Below, piece after piece: positions 27,810-36,289 of a DNA stretch of 64,000 bases. The notes beneath the pieces are model-generated. The model had not been told where the DNA came from. It saw only the letters and a program-made list of their open reading frames with translations, and did no database searches. The translations under genes were made by a program, and so were the position numbers. Source of the DNA: Nocardia rosealba (lineage in GTDB: Bacteria > Actinomycetota > Actinomycetes > Mycobacteriales > Mycobacteriaceae); contig NZ_JAIWNA010000010.1 of assembly GCF_020216065.1 (NCBI RefSeq), positions 62,001 through 126,000 of the forward strand, in the 5' to 3' direction. Position 1 is the first letter of the stretch, and every line of letters begins with the position of its first letter.

Positions 27810-27954
27810 GCCGCAACCATCGCAGAAACCGGGCCGCGACCACAGCGCGGAACTACCCACCCCGTGCGTGGAATTACTCGGATACGATCCGCCGAACCGA
27901 TTTCCGCGCGCCGGAGGCGGATCGCCGCCCGGCGGCACACGAGGGGGAGAACGT

Positions 27955-28464
27955 ATGACCGATCAGTCCGAAAAGCCGATGCGGGACCCGTCGGCGGGAA
28001 CCTTGTACCCGGGCACGTCGGCCCGGTTCTACCGCGCCGCGTTCAACGTCTTCCCGCCGTACCTGTTCGGCGGCGTGCGCGTGAAAAGCATTGCCCCCGA
28101 CTGGACCTCGGTGCACGTCACATACACGGTCCGGTGGTGGAACCGCAACAGTCCCAACCGGGCGGCCTTCGGCGGCACGCTGTACTCGATGACCGACCCG
28201 TTCTTCGCGATCCTCGCCTACGGCCAGCTCGGGCGCGGGTACCGCATCTGGAACACCACCGGGTCGATCGAGTTCCTCACACCGGGCCGCGGCGCGGTCG
28301 CCACCGACATCACCCTGACGACCGAGGAGGTGGTGGCGATCAGGGAGACCACCGCCGACGGGGCGAAGTCGCTCACCCAGCACACCGCGCAGATCTTCGA
28401 TCGGGACGGGACACTCGTCGCGCGCGCCGGGCAGACGCTCTACGTGCGCCGCTTACGGGACTGA
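27955..28464 (+). CDS. DUF4442/PaaI-like hot-dog thioesterase family protein
   Basis: Protein of 169 residues with the hot-dog pattern of DUF4442: FPPYLFGGVRVKSIAPDW, FGGTLYSMTDPFFA and the later beta strands. The family is related to acyl-CoA thioesterases; its substrate is not known. ATG at 27955 with GAGGGGGAGA upstream. Divergent from the acyltransferase gene with a 145-base gap. Confidence 0.82.
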   Translation: MTDQSEKPMRDPSAGTLYPGTSARFYRAAFNVFPPYLFGGVRVKSIAPDWTSVHVTYTVRWWNRNSPNRAAFGGTLYSMTDPFFAILAYGQLGRGYRIWNTTGSIEFLTPGRGAVATDITLTTEEVVAIRETTADGAKSLTQHTAQIFDRDGTLVARAGQTLYVRRLRD

Positions 28465-28493
28465 CCGGGCCGCTACGGCGCCGATCGGCCCGG
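28465..28493. terminator. hairpin between convergent genes
   Basis: Perfect arms CCGGGCCG (28465-28472) and CGGCCCGG (28486-28493), directly after the DUF4442 stop and before the convergent lipoprotein gene. Confidence 0.5.
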
Positions 28494-28529
28494 GGTGATA
28501 CATCGGGGTCCCTGGGCCGGAGCGGGACG

Positions 28530-29051
28530 TCAGGCGGGCGTGCAGGGCGCTTGCGCGAAGCCGAGGAGCAGGCAGCCGCTGGCGTCGGACAGCTTCCAGG
28601 TGCCGTCGACGCGCTCCCAGGTCACCGGGAAGGCGGGCGCGGTGCCGTGCGGCGAGGTGATGGTGACGTCGGCGGTGGCCTTGTCCCCGCTGGTCGCGAC
28701 GTTGTCGACGGCGAAGGTCAGGGTGTAGCCGGCCAGCATGCCGTTCATCTGGTCGATATTGGCCTTGCGCGCCTCACCGTTGACGATCAGCTTCGCCTTC
28801 TCGTCGCTGGACAATCCCGGGTCGGCGAACTGGACGAGAGTGGCCTTCAGGGAATCGGCGGACGGTGCCCCCGCGTTGTCTCCGGTGGGCGCCGGAGTTG
28901 CCGAAACGCTGGACGGAGCGGCCGAGATGCTGGTACTGCTGCTGGTGGCGTTCGTCGAGGAATCGTCGGAACCGCAAGCGGTGAGGCCGACGGCGAGGGC
29001 CGCGGCGGCGGCAGCGACGGTGACACGGATCGTGCGGGTAGGAAGGAGCAT
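28530..29051 (-). CDS. lipoprotein of the LppK/MTB12 family
   Basis: Exported lipoprotein of 173 residues. Signal peptide with lipobox LTAC and lipidated Cys27, then a Ser/Thr/Ala-rich spacer and a compact domain of the low-molecular-weight antigen MTB12 type (ADPGLSSDEKAKLIVNGE and TFPVTWERVDGTWKLS-like strands). Its place next to arc and trmI matches lppK (Rv2116). ATG at 29051 is preferred; an in-frame TTG lies 4 codons upstream. Role unknown. Confidence 0.8.
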   Translation of the reverse strand: MLLPTRTIRVTVAAAAAALAVGLTACGSDDSSTNATSSSTSISAAPSSVSATPAPTGDNAGAPSADSLKATLVQFADPGLSSDEKAKLIVNGEARKANIDQMNGMLAGYTLTFAVDNVATSGDKATADVTITSPHGTAPAFPVTWERVDGTWKLSDASGCLLLGFAQAPCTPA

Positions 29052-29252
29052 GTTCGGCAACAACCTTTCGGCTCGATGGGCGAGTAGCCCGCCCTGTGCC
29101 CCGTACGGGCTTAGGGGAGCCTAACAGGATGGATTCGGTGGTTTGATGTCGTACCGACCGTACAAGATGTGATCACGACGAAACCATGTCGGAAAGCGAG
29201 AACGGACCGCGCCCGGTAGCGTTGATAGACCGGGACTGGGAGGAGCAGCATC

Positions 29253-31013
29253 ATGAGCCCCAACGAGAATTCGGATTCGGCGGCCTGGCGAGAGCTCGAG
29301 GCGGTACGCGCCGAGGCGGCTGCTCTCCGCAGGCAACTCGCCGACTCGCCGGATCGCGCACGCGAATTGGAAGCACGAATCGATTCGCTGACCATCCGCA
29401 ACGGCAAACTGATGGACACGCTCAAGGAAGCGCGCCAGCAGTTGATCGCCCTGCGTGAGGAAGTCGACCGCCTGGGCCAGCCGCCCAGCGGATACGGCAT
29501 CGTCATCCACACCTACGACGATCAGACCGTCGACGTGTTCACCTCGGGTCGCAAGATGCGCCTCACCTGCTCACCCAACATCGACGCCGAGACCCTCGAG
29601 TACGGCCAGACGGTGCGCCTGAACGAGGCACTCACCGTCGTCGAGGCGGGCAAGTTCGACGCGATCGGCGAAATCGGCACCCTGCGTGAGATTCTCGACG
29701 ACGGCCGCCGTGCCCTCGTGGTCGGGCACGCCGATGAGGAGCGCGTGGTCTGGCTGTCGGGCCCGCTGTCCAAGATCGCCGAGTACGACGACATGGACGA
29801 CCCCGATTCCCCCATTCGCAAACTGCGCCCGGGTGATTCGCTGCTCGTGGACACCAAGGCGGGCTTCGCCTTCGAGCGGGTGCCCAAGGCTGAGGTGGAA
29901 GACCTTGTGCTGGAAGAGGTTCCCGATGTCGACTACACCGACATCGGTGGTCTCGGCCGTCAGATCGAGCAGATCCGCGACGCGGTGGAACTGCCGTTCC
30001 TGCACAAGGATCTGTTCCGCGAGTACGCGCTGCGCCCGCCCAAGGGCGTGCTGCTCTACGGTCCCCCCGGCTGCGGTAAGACGCTGATCGCCAAGGCCGT
30101 CGCCAACTCGCTGGCCAAGAAGATCGCCGAAGCCCGAGGTGAGGACGCCAAGGAGGCCAAGTCCTTCTTCCTCAACATCAAGGGCCCCGAGCTGCTCAAC
30201 AAGTTCGTCGGCGAGACCGAGCGCCACATCCGCATCATCTTCCAGCGGGCGCGCGAGAAGGCCTCCGAGGGCACCCCGGTGATCGTGTTCTTCGACGAGA
30301 TGGACTCGATCTTCCGGACCCGTGGTTCGGGTGTTTCCTCCGATGTGGAGACCACCGTTGTGCCGCAGCTGCTTTCGGAGATCGACGGTGTGGAGGGCCT
30401 CGAGAACGTCATCGTGATCGGTGCGTCCAACCGCGAGGACATGATCGACCCCGCGATCCTGCGGCCCGGCCGCCTGGACGTGAAGATCAAGATCGAGCGG
30501 CCCGACGCGGAATCGGCGCAGGACATCTTCTCCAAGTACCTCACCGAGACGCTGCCGCTGCACGAGGACGATCTGCGCGAGTTCGACGGCGACAAGCAGG
30601 CCTGCGTCGAGGCGATGATCGAGAAGGTCGTCGACCGGATGTACGCCGAGAGCGACGACAACCGGTTCCTGGAGGTCACCTACGCCAACGGTGACAAGGA
30701 GGTCCTGTACTTCAAGGACTTCAACTCCGGCGCGATGATCCAGAACATCGTCGACCGGGCCAAGAAGTACGCGATCAAGTCGGTGCTCGACACCGGCAAC
30801 CCCGGTCTGCGTATCCAGCACCTGTTCGACTCGATCGTCGACGAGTTCGCCGAGAACGAGGACCTGCCCAACACCACCAACCCCGACGACTGGGCGCGGA
30901 TCTCGGGCAAGAAGGGCGAGCGGATCGTCTACATCCGCACGCTCGTCACCGGCAAGAACGCCTCGGCCAGCCGGGCGATCGACACCGAGTCCAACACCGG
31001 TCAGTACCTGTAA
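29253..31013 (+). CDS. arc: proteasome-associated AAA ATPase (Mpa/ARC)
   Basis: Hexameric unfoldase of 586 residues that recognises Pup through its N-terminal coiled coil and threads pupylated proteins into the 20S proteasome. Visible: coiled coil (about 8-70), OB-fold domains (about 75-225), Walker A GPPGCGKT (270-277), Walker B VIVFFDE (343-349), SRH and arginine region (DPAILRPGRLD), and the C-terminal GQYL that docks on the proteasome. Nearly identical in plan to M. tuberculosis Mpa (609 residues), with a shorter N-terminus. ATG with GGGAGGAG upstream. A strong terminator follows. Confidence 0.98.
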   Translation: MSPNENSDSAAWRELEAVRAEAAALRRQLADSPDRARELEARIDSLTIRNGKLMDTLKEARQQLIALREEVDRLGQPPSGYGIVIHTYDDQTVDVFTSGRKMRLTCSPNIDAETLEYGQTVRLNEALTVVEAGKFDAIGEIGTLREILDDGRRALVVGHADEERVVWLSGPLSKIAEYDDMDDPDSPIRKLRPGDSLLVDTKAGFAFERVPKAEVEDLVLEEVPDVDYTDIGGLGRQIEQIRDAVELPFLHKDLFREYALRPPKGVLLYGPPGCGKTLIAKAVANSLAKKIAEARGEDAKEAKSFFLNIKGPELLNKFVGETERHIRIIFQRAREKASEGTPVIVFFDEMDSIFRTRGSGVSSDVETTVVPQLLSEIDGVEGLENVIVIGASNREDMIDPAILRPGRLDVKIKIERPDAESAQDIFSKYLTETLPLHEDDLREFDGDKQACVEAMIEKVVDRMYAESDDNRFLEVTYANGDKEVLYFKDFNSGAMIQNIVDRAKKYAIKSVLDTGNPGLRIQHLFDSIVDEFAENEDLPNTTNPDDWARISGKKGERIVYIRTLVTGKNASASRAIDTESNTGQYL

Positions 31014-31025
31014 CCCTCGCCGACG

Positions 31026-31083
31026 GAGGCCGTGTTCCCGCTTCGGGAACGCGGCCTCCTCGGTGTTCTGTTCGGGTTTTTTT
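31026..31083 (+). terminator. strong intrinsic terminator after arc
   Basis: A 15-bp stem with one G-U pair (31026-31040 with 31044-31058) and a 3-nt loop, followed 18 bases later by a run of seven T (31077-31083). It begins 13 bases after the arc stop. Confidence 0.85.
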
Positions 31084-31105
31084 CACCGAAACGCTGCGCG
31101 CGGAT

Positions 31106-31149
31106 AAGTGAATAAGGCACGCTTCACTTGTCTCTCCCAGTGAGGGAGA
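31106..31149 (+). promoter_or_regulatory. inverted repeat and leader hairpin of the 27-residue peptide gene
   Basis: AAGTGAA (31106-31112) and TTCACTT (31123-31129) form a perfect 7-bp inverted repeat with a 10-base spacer, operator-like. Just after it, TCTCCC-AGTGA-GGGAGA (31133-31149) forms a hairpin ahead of the ribosome site. Seen directly; regulatory use is inferred. Confidence 0.45.
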
Positions 31150-31171
31150 CCAGTTACGAGGGAGTGTTGCC

Positions 31172-31255
31172 ATGACCGGTTCGGCCGCCGATTTCCTGAC
31201 CGAAGTGATCCTGCAGACGATCGCCAACCTGTTCAGCTCGATCAGCGCGGGCTGA
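31172..31255 (+). CDS. 27-residue amphipathic peptide
   Basis: Short frame starting with ATG after GAGGGAG (31159-31165). The peptide begins MTGSAADFLTEV and ends FSSISAG; it has few charges and a hydrophobic face, suggesting one amphipathic helix. The unit is self-contained: an upstream terminator, an inverted repeat, a leader hairpin and a perfect terminator 20 bases after the stop. No match known to me. It could instead be the coding part of a regulatory small RNA. Confidence 0.5.
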   Translation: MTGSAADFLTEVILQTIANLFSSISAG

Positions 31256-31274
31256 TCCAGCCCGGTTGCGCCGA

Positions 31275-31308
31275 AGGGCCGCGTCTCCGTTTCCGGAGAC
31301 GCGGCCCT
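31275..31308. terminator. perfect 15-bp bidirectional hairpin
   Basis: Arms 31275-31289 and 31294-31308 are fully complementary with a TTTC loop. It lies between the 27-residue gene and the convergent cyclophilin gene, whose stop is at 31322. Confidence 0.8.
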
Positions 31309-31321
31309 CGTGCGTTGTGGC

Positions 31322-32008
31322 TCAGTTCGCGGTGGTGGTCACCTGGTCGAGGACGACCTCGGCAAACGGGGTGCCGTCCGAGCCGCCGCCCGCCACGCCG
31401 CCGTTCGCGATCGTGGTCAGCGCGTCCATGCCGGAGACCACCCGTCCGAACGGGGTGTAGTTGGGCGGCAGCGTGCTGTCGCGGTAGACCAGGAAGAACT
31501 GGCTGCCGTTGGTGCCCGGTCCCGCGTTGGCCATGGCGACGGTGCCTGCCGGGTACACCGCGCCCGCGAGGTTCTCGTCGCCGAACTTGTAACCGGGCCC
31601 GCCGAGGCCGGTGGCCGTCGGATCGCCGCACTGCAGGACGAAGATGCCTTCGGTGGTGAGCCGGTGACACCGGGTGTGGTCGAAGTAGCCCTCGCCGGCG
31701 AGGAAGGCGAACGAGTTCACCGTGCGCGGCGCCGCGGCGGCATCGAGTTCCAGTTCGACGGTGCCGCAGGTGGTTTCGAGAGTTGCCGTGTAGGCGGCGG
31801 CCGGGTCGATGGTGAGCGCGGGCTCGGCAGGCCACTGCTTGCCGTTGGGTTGGCCCGGTGCGGCCGGGCTGCAACCGGGCAGTACCTGTTGCTGCGGCGC
31901 GGTCTGTGCGGCGGGCGCGACCACGACGAGCGCGGCCGCGGCAACGCCGACGCCGAGCATCGCGCGCCGGAGGGTGCCGATGAATCGAACCTGCGAATGA
32001 CTGCTCAC
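31322..32008 (-). CDS. secreted cyclophilin-type peptidyl-prolyl isomerase
   Basis: Prolyl isomerase of 228 residues outside the cell. An N-terminal signal peptide (RRAMLGVGVAAAALVVVAP, cleavage near AQTA) has no clear lipobox. The cyclophilin domain shows FLAGEGYFDHTRCHRL, FGDENLAGAVYPAGTVAMAN, GTNGSQFFLVY and FGRVVSGMD, with the QFF motif of the active site. GTG at 32008 with AGGAG upstream; a longer in-frame start exists near 32134 but precedes the signal peptide badly. Confidence 0.88.
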   Translation of the reverse strand: MSSHSQVRFIGTLRRAMLGVGVAAAALVVVAPAAQTAPQQQVLPGCSPAAPGQPNGKQWPAEPALTIDPAAAYTATLETTCGTVELELDAAAAPRTVNSFAFLAGEGYFDHTRCHRLTTEGIFVLQCGDPTATGLGGPGYKFGDENLAGAVYPAGTVAMANAGPGTNGSQFFLVYRDSTLPPNYTPFGRVVSGMDALTTIANGGVAGGGSDGTPFAEVVLDQVTTTAN

Positions 32009-32102
32009 CTGGGCGGTGTCTCCTCGAAATGGGGTGCTGCCGGACGATGTACCGCGCATCCTGCCAGCCGCGCCCGCCGGGGGCCAGGCTTTGGGGCAGG
32101 AA

Positions 32103-32597
32103 TCAGTGCGGAGCCAGCTGGACGACCACACCACCCTGCTGCCACGTCTGATAGATGTCGGCTTTGGACGGCTCGCCGTCGGCGGTGTAGCCGATCCCGT
32201 TGAACTTGGCGTTCTGCTTGTTGTCCCTGGCGATCACGGTGTACAGGTCGAGCACGGCGGCTTCGTCGGAATGCACGGTGGCGGTGAAGGTCTCGGGTGC
32301 CCCGCCGCGGGTGAGCCGCACCTCGGCGCCGCCGCGCAGGTTCTTCACCCAGGGGCGAAGCGCGGTACCGATGAGCAGGGTGCCCTCGTGCACTGTGTAG
32401 GCCACGGGAATGTCGTAGACCTTGCCGGACTTGCGCCCGGTGACGTGCAGTGTCGCCAGCCGCTTACCGACGATGCGCGACAGCACCGGCACCTTCAGCA
32501 GCCCGCGTACGAAGGTGTTGACCCGGTCCTGATATGGACGCAGTGGCTCGGGACCGGTGGTTGTCGTTGTTCCGTAAGGGTTTTCGGAGGCGCTCAT
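32103..32597 (-). CDS. deazaflavin (F420)-dependent nitroreductase family protein
   Basis: Protein of 164 residues of the Ddn/FDOR-A type, which uses reduced F420 to reduce quinones or nitro compounds in mycobacteria and relatives. Marks: LATLHVTGRKSGKVYDIPV, GTLLIGTALRPWVKNLR and the C-terminal GGVVVQLAP. It is upstream of and on the same strand as the cyclophilin. F420 use fits the actinobacterial background; the substrate is not known. Confidence 0.85.
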   Translation of the reverse strand: MSASENPYGTTTTTGPEPLRPYQDRVNTFVRGLLKVPVLSRIVGKRLATLHVTGRKSGKVYDIPVAYTVHEGTLLIGTALRPWVKNLRGGAEVRLTRGGAPETFTATVHSDEAAVLDLYTVIARDNKQNAKFNGIGYTADGEPSKADIYQTWQQGGVVVQLAPH

Positions 32598-32624
32598 GGC
32601 TCCCAGTATCGCGGCATGTGCCGG

Positions 32625-33743
32625 TCAGCGCGCCCGCAAGCGCCACAGCGTGGTCGTCTCGGCGGTGCGGGCGGCGGCCAGCGGGTCGTCTCGATCGCTC
32701 GCACGTGGGTGGCGTGGGCGGGTGGTGAGCTTGCCCATCACGTGCAGGCCCGCGTCGTCGAGCAGGCGGGCGATCTCCTCGGGCGGGCGCAGCCCCAGCA
32801 GTTCGGCCAGGTCCGACAGCACCAGCCAGCCCTCGCCGTGCGGGGTGAGGTGGGCGCGCAGTCCGTGCGCGAATTCCCGCAGCATCGACTGATCCTGGTC
32901 GTAGACACCACGTTCCAGGTCGGAGGTGGGGTCTCCGGGCAGCCAGGGCGGATTGCATACCACCAGGTCGGCGCGCCCGGGCGGATACAGGGCGGGGCCG
33001 GTGACGGCGATCCGATCCGACCAGCCGAGGCGCTTGGCATTGTCGGCCGCGCACCGCAGCGCGCGGGGATTGATGTCGGTGGCGACGATCTCGGAGACAC
33101 CGCGCTGGGCCAGCAGGACCGCGAGCACGCCGGTGCCGGTGCCGAGATCGAAGGCGGTGCGGACTTCGGGGTCGAGGGGAGCGTCGGCGACCAGGTCGAC
33201 GTATTCGCTGCGGGTCGGCGCGAAAACCCCGTACCCCGGGTGGATGCGGGCACCTAGTGCGGGCACCTCGATGCCCTGCTCGTGCCAGCGCTGGGCGCCG
33301 AGAACGCCGAGCAGTTCGGCGAAGGTGACGACCCGGGCGCCGTCGGCGCGGCCGTAGGCCGCGGTGCACGCGGCCCGAACGTCGGGCGCGCGGCGCAGAT
33401 CCAGTTCGTTGCCCGCCTCGAGGCAGATCAGCACGTTGCCGAGAATGCTTGCGCGCGTGCGTTTGCGAGCCCGCTCGCGGTGATAGAGGGCACCGAGATC
33501 GGTCGGCGCGTGCTTCGCGGGGCGGCGGTCGGCGCGGCGACCGAGCGCCTGCAGCAGCTGGCGTCCGTTGTGGTAGTCGCCGCGCCACAGCAGCGACTCA
33601 CCCGCGCGGATCCGGCGGAAGGCGTGATCGGCCGAGAGGGTGTCGTCGGCGACGGTGACGGTGTTCGGGGCGGGCGTGCCGTTCTCCGAATGCCAGTCGG
33701 CGTGGAATCGGTCGTTGTCTTCGGTCCAGGTGATGGTGGACAC
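32625..33743 (-). CDS. class I SAM-dependent methyltransferase with NPPW motif
   Basis: Enzyme of 372 residues. An N-terminal domain is followed by the SAM motif AFDLGTGTGVLAVLLA, ATDINPRAL, and LVVCNPPWLPG. The NPPW motif marks methylation of a planar nitrogen (Gln side chain or nucleobase), as in PrmC or RlmG-type enzymes. GTG at 33743 with GGGAG upstream; starts further upstream add unlikely residues. The acceptor cannot be determined. 27 bases separate it from the Ddn-like gene downstream. Confidence 0.82.
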   Translation of the reverse strand: MSTITWTEDNDRFHADWHSENGTPAPNTVTVADDTLSADHAFRRIRAGESLLWRGDYHNGRQLLQALGRRADRRPAKHAPTDLGALYHRERARKRTRASILGNVLICLEAGNELDLRRAPDVRAACTAAYGRADGARVVTFAELLGVLGAQRWHEQGIEVPALGARIHPGYGVFAPTRSEYVDLVADAPLDPEVRTAFDLGTGTGVLAVLLAQRGVSEIVATDINPRALRCAADNAKRLGWSDRIAVTGPALYPPGRADLVVCNPPWLPGDPTSDLERGVYDQDQSMLREFAHGLRAHLTPHGEGWLVLSDLAELLGLRPPEEIARLLDDAGLHVMGKLTTRPRHPRASDRDDPLAAARTAETTTLWRLRAR

Positions 33744-33960
33744 GGGGATCTCCCGGTGGTCGATGTGCTGTGAGACGCGACGAGCACTTCGACGGGAGAC
33801 GACAGGGGACAACCGCGGTCGCTACCGCGTCGAAATGCGCGGGTCGGCGTCGCCGAGGGCCATGCCGAGCGTCACCACTGCTGCCTTTCGAGGGGAGGAA
33901 CGCTCTATTCTGCCGTACAGGCCGGGCGGGCCGTCCACCGGCCGTGATTAGGCTGCGGTC

Positions 33961-34329
33961 ATGACATCTGGACAGACCGAGATCTGGCACAACCCGCGGT
34001 GCACCAAGAGCCGGAACGCCACCGCCCACCTCGACGCGAACGGTGTGGAGTACACCGTGCGGCGCTACCTCGACGACCCGCCGACCGTCGAGGAGCTGCG
34101 CGCGGTGCTCGCCCGCCTCGGCAAGGAGCCGTGGGACATCACCCGCACCGGCGAGCAGATCGCCAAGGACCTCGACATGGCGAACTGGGGCCGCACCGCC
34201 GACGATCGGGATCGCTGGCTGAGCGCGCTGGCCGAGCACCCGAAGCTCATCCAGCGTCCGATCGTGCTCACCGCCGACGGCGGCGCCGTCGTGGCCCGCG
34301 ACGAGGAATCCCTGCGCGCGCTCGACTGA
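33961..34329 (+). CDS. ArsC/Spx-family reductase-like protein
   Basis: Thioredoxin-fold protein of 122 residues of the ArsC group. The N-terminal HNPRCTKSRNA contains the redox Cys14 followed by Ser17 in a CxxS arrangement, with the later RPIVLTADGG loop that supplies the cis-Pro region. It may be an arsenate reductase using glutathione-like thiols or an ArsC-like protein of other function. There is no ars operon nearby. Confidence 0.85.
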   Translation: MTSGQTEIWHNPRCTKSRNATAHLDANGVEYTVRRYLDDPPTVEELRAVLARLGKEPWDITRTGEQIAKDLDMANWGRTADDRDRWLSALAEHPKLIQRPIVLTADGGAVVARDEESLRALD

Positions 34330-34501
34330 CCATTCGCGATTGCCCGGCGATAACTATTCGGGCACGGCCGTAACGTGGCGGCCGGATCCGATGATGTAGC
34401 TCACATCAGCGCGACACCGTGTCCGCTGCACATCTATTCGGACCGAGCGTGGCCAAGCCTGCGGATCACCGAGCAGCCCGACCACGCGCGTGGAGGTTGA
34501 C

Positions 34502-34810
34502 ATGAAATCGCTTCGCAAGATCGTTGTCGCGACCACCGCTGCCGGGCTCATCGGTGCGTCGACCATGCTCGCCGCGCCGGCGCAGGCCCAGCCGCCGGGC
34601 CACTGTTCGGTGAACCCGATCGCGGGCACCGGCGCCTTCTCCCAGTGCGGTGATCCGGTGTGGCATCAGGTACGCGTCACCTGCTGGGCCTGGTGGAACT
34701 GGTTCAGCAGCTACGAGCGTTACGGGCAGCCCGCGTTCGGTGGCTGGCATTCCGAAACCGCCTGTGATCTGCCGTTCAGCATGCAGACCTGGTCGGTGGT
34801 CGTCTACTGA
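34502..34810 (+). CDS. small secreted Cys/Trp-rich protein
   Basis: Exported protein of 102 residues. A signal peptide ends at AQA (29), leaving a mature chain of 73 residues with four Cys (35, 49, 61, 88) that can make two disulfides, and seven Trp, including WAWWNWF at 62-68. ATG at 34502 with GGAGG at 34491-34495. A short inverted repeat TGATGT-AGCTC-ACATCA lies upstream at 34392-34408. Its stop is only 3 bases from the stop of the convergent Nudix gene. No family recognised. Confidence 0.75.
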   Translation: MKSLRKIVVATTAAGLIGASTMLAAPAQAQPPGHCSVNPIAGTGAFSQCGDPVWHQVRVTCWAWWNWFSSYERYGQPAFGGWHSETACDLPFSMQTWSVVVY

Positions 34811-34813
34811 TAC

Positions 34814-35365
34814 TCAGTCTCGGGGGCCTTCGTCCCCGGTGAGCAGGTCGTCGAGGACGGCTCGCGTATCGGGGACGAAGGGCCACGTCGGGTTGCTCAG
34901 CGCGGCCCGCAGTTCGGCCTCGGTCCACCACCAGCCGTCCGCGATCTCGGACGGCTGGTGGTGGACCGGACCGTCGTGGCGGTACTCGAAACCGAACAGA
35001 TGACAACGCAGGTGCCTGCCCGCCCACACACCGTCCCAGGATGCCGTGGCGCGCAGCGGTAGGCGCGTGCCCGGCGTGACGGTGATGCCGAGTTCCTCGC
35101 GCAATTCGCGGACCGCCGTGTCGGCCGGGTCCTCACCCGCGTCGACCACGCCGCCCGCCAGACAGTCGTGCATCCCCGCGAAGACGAGTTTGCTGTCGGT
35201 GCGCCGATGCACATAGACGCGCGTCCCGTCCAGGGATCGGACGAGGACGCCCGCACTGGCGTGCCAGAGCCCGTCGCGATAGACGACGCCCCGCTCGGCC
35301 GTGCCGGTCACGCGGCCCTCGGCGTCGTACACGGCGAGTAGTTCGGACTCCGGATGCGGCGACAC
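34814..35365 (-). CDS. Nudix hydrolase
   Basis: Pyrophosphohydrolase of 183 residues resembling the Idi/YfcD-type Nudix proteins (N-terminal LLAVYDAEGRVTGTAERGVV). The Nudix box spans residues 71-93, beginning GGVVDAGED and ending RELREELG, with all catalytic Glu. GTG at 35365, 9 bases after the yidC paralog on the same strand, so probably co-transcribed. Residues 133-148 are encoded by a perfect inverted repeat. Substrate unknown. Confidence 0.9.
   Translation of the reverse strand: MSPHPESELLAVYDAEGRVTGTAERGVVYRDGLWHASAGVLVRSLDGTRVYVHRRTDSKLVFAGMHDCLAGGVVDAGEDPADTAVRELREELGITVTPGTRLPLRATASWDGVWAGRHLRCHLFGFEYRHDGPVHHQPSEIADGWWWTEAELRAALSNPTWPFVPDTRAVLDDLLTGDEGPRD
34921..34968. repeat. perfect 21-bp inverted repeat inside the Nudix gene
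   Basis: Left arm 34921-34941 and right arm 34948-34968 are exact reverse complements, separated by CGATCT. It encodes VHHQPSEIADGWWW on the minus strand. On the plus strand it lies about 110 bases past the stop of the secreted-protein gene and could act as its terminator from inside the opposing gene. Confidence 0.85.
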
Positions 35366-35374
35366 GGCCCGAGA

Positions 35375-36208
35375 CTAACCGGCCGTTCTGCGTCGCGGTG
35401 CCGCGACAGGCGCCGCGGCCTCGGGCAGGAAGGCGCGGCGGATGAGATATTGCTGGCCGAGGGTCCACAGCGCGTTCGTCGCGAAGTACACCAGGACCAC
35501 GATCGGCAGGATCGCCCCGCTTACCAGCGCGCCCGCCGGGAACACCCACAGCGACAACGTCCGCATCACCGCGGCCGTCGGGTTGTCGGCCGCCAGGGGC
35601 GTGAGGCGAGCGGTGCAGTGCGTGGCGAGCGCGGCGATCACCACCAGCGCCACCACGAACACAGCCGCCGACGCGCCGGCCCCGAACAGCGTCGCCGACA
35701 ACGGCGCGCCGAACAGGCGGGCATCGAGAAAGGCCCGGACCTCGTCGGCACCGAAGAAGTAGTTCGCGGTGGCCGCGTTGACCTCCGGAGACAACGGTGT
35801 GCTCGTCGCGGTGAACGGGCCGACGGCGAACGCCCCGGTCCGGTCGAACGAGCGCAACACATGGAACAGGCCGAGGAAGACGAAGGCCTGCGCGATCATC
35901 GGCCCGAAACCCGCGAACAGGCGCACGCCGTGCTCGCGGTGCAGCCGGCGGATCTCGGTCGTCTGGGCGAGCGGATCGTCCTTGTGGGTGCGGCGGATGC
36001 GGTCGATGCGAGGTTGCAGCGTGCGCAGAACCGCTTGTGACCTGGCTTGGCGCAGCGCTGTCCTGACAAGCAGCGCGCGCACGGTGACAACGAGTGCAAC
36101 GACGGCGATCAGCCAGGTGAAGCCGGTGGCCGGGCCGAAGGCGAGGGCGAGGAGTTGGTGCCAGCACCACAGAAGTGCGGACACGGGGAAGTACACGAAA
36201 TCGAGCAT
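35375..36208 (-). CDS. YidC/Oxa1-family membrane protein insertase (paralog)
   Basis: Membrane insertase of 277 residues with about five hydrophobic segments and a cytoplasmic basic loop (QPRIDRIRRTHKDDP) typical of actinobacterial YidC. It starts MLDFVYFPVSALLWCWH; ATG at 36208 chosen because upstream residues are not membrane-like. It is likely a second copy, since the housekeeping yidC normally sits beside rpmH/rnpA near the origin, which is not seen here. It forms an operon with a DUF6412-like gene upstream and the Nudix gene downstream. Substrates unknown. Confidence 0.88.
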   Translation of the reverse strand: MLDFVYFPVSALLWCWHQLLALAFGPATGFTWLIAVVALVVTVRALLVRTALRQARSQAVLRTLQPRIDRIRRTHKDDPLAQTTEIRRLHREHGVRLFAGFGPMIAQAFVFLGLFHVLRSFDRTGAFAVGPFTATSTPLSPEVNAATANYFFGADEVRAFLDARLFGAPLSATLFGAGASAAVFVVALVVIAALATHCTARLTPLAADNPTAAVMRTLSLWVFPAGALVSGAILPIVVLVYFATNALWTLGQQYLIRRAFLPEAAAPVAAPRRRTAG

Positions 36209-36289
36209 GGCGGAACGACCTGTCCGAAGGGCGTGCGCGACGGCACGGCAGGGGAGTGGGATCACGGAATCCGACAGGCGCGCGGCCCG

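Noticed and set aside
34386..34408. CRP-type site upstream of the secreted protein
   Set aside because: Only one half matches TCACA well; the other half matches poorly, so only the short inverted repeat is noted.
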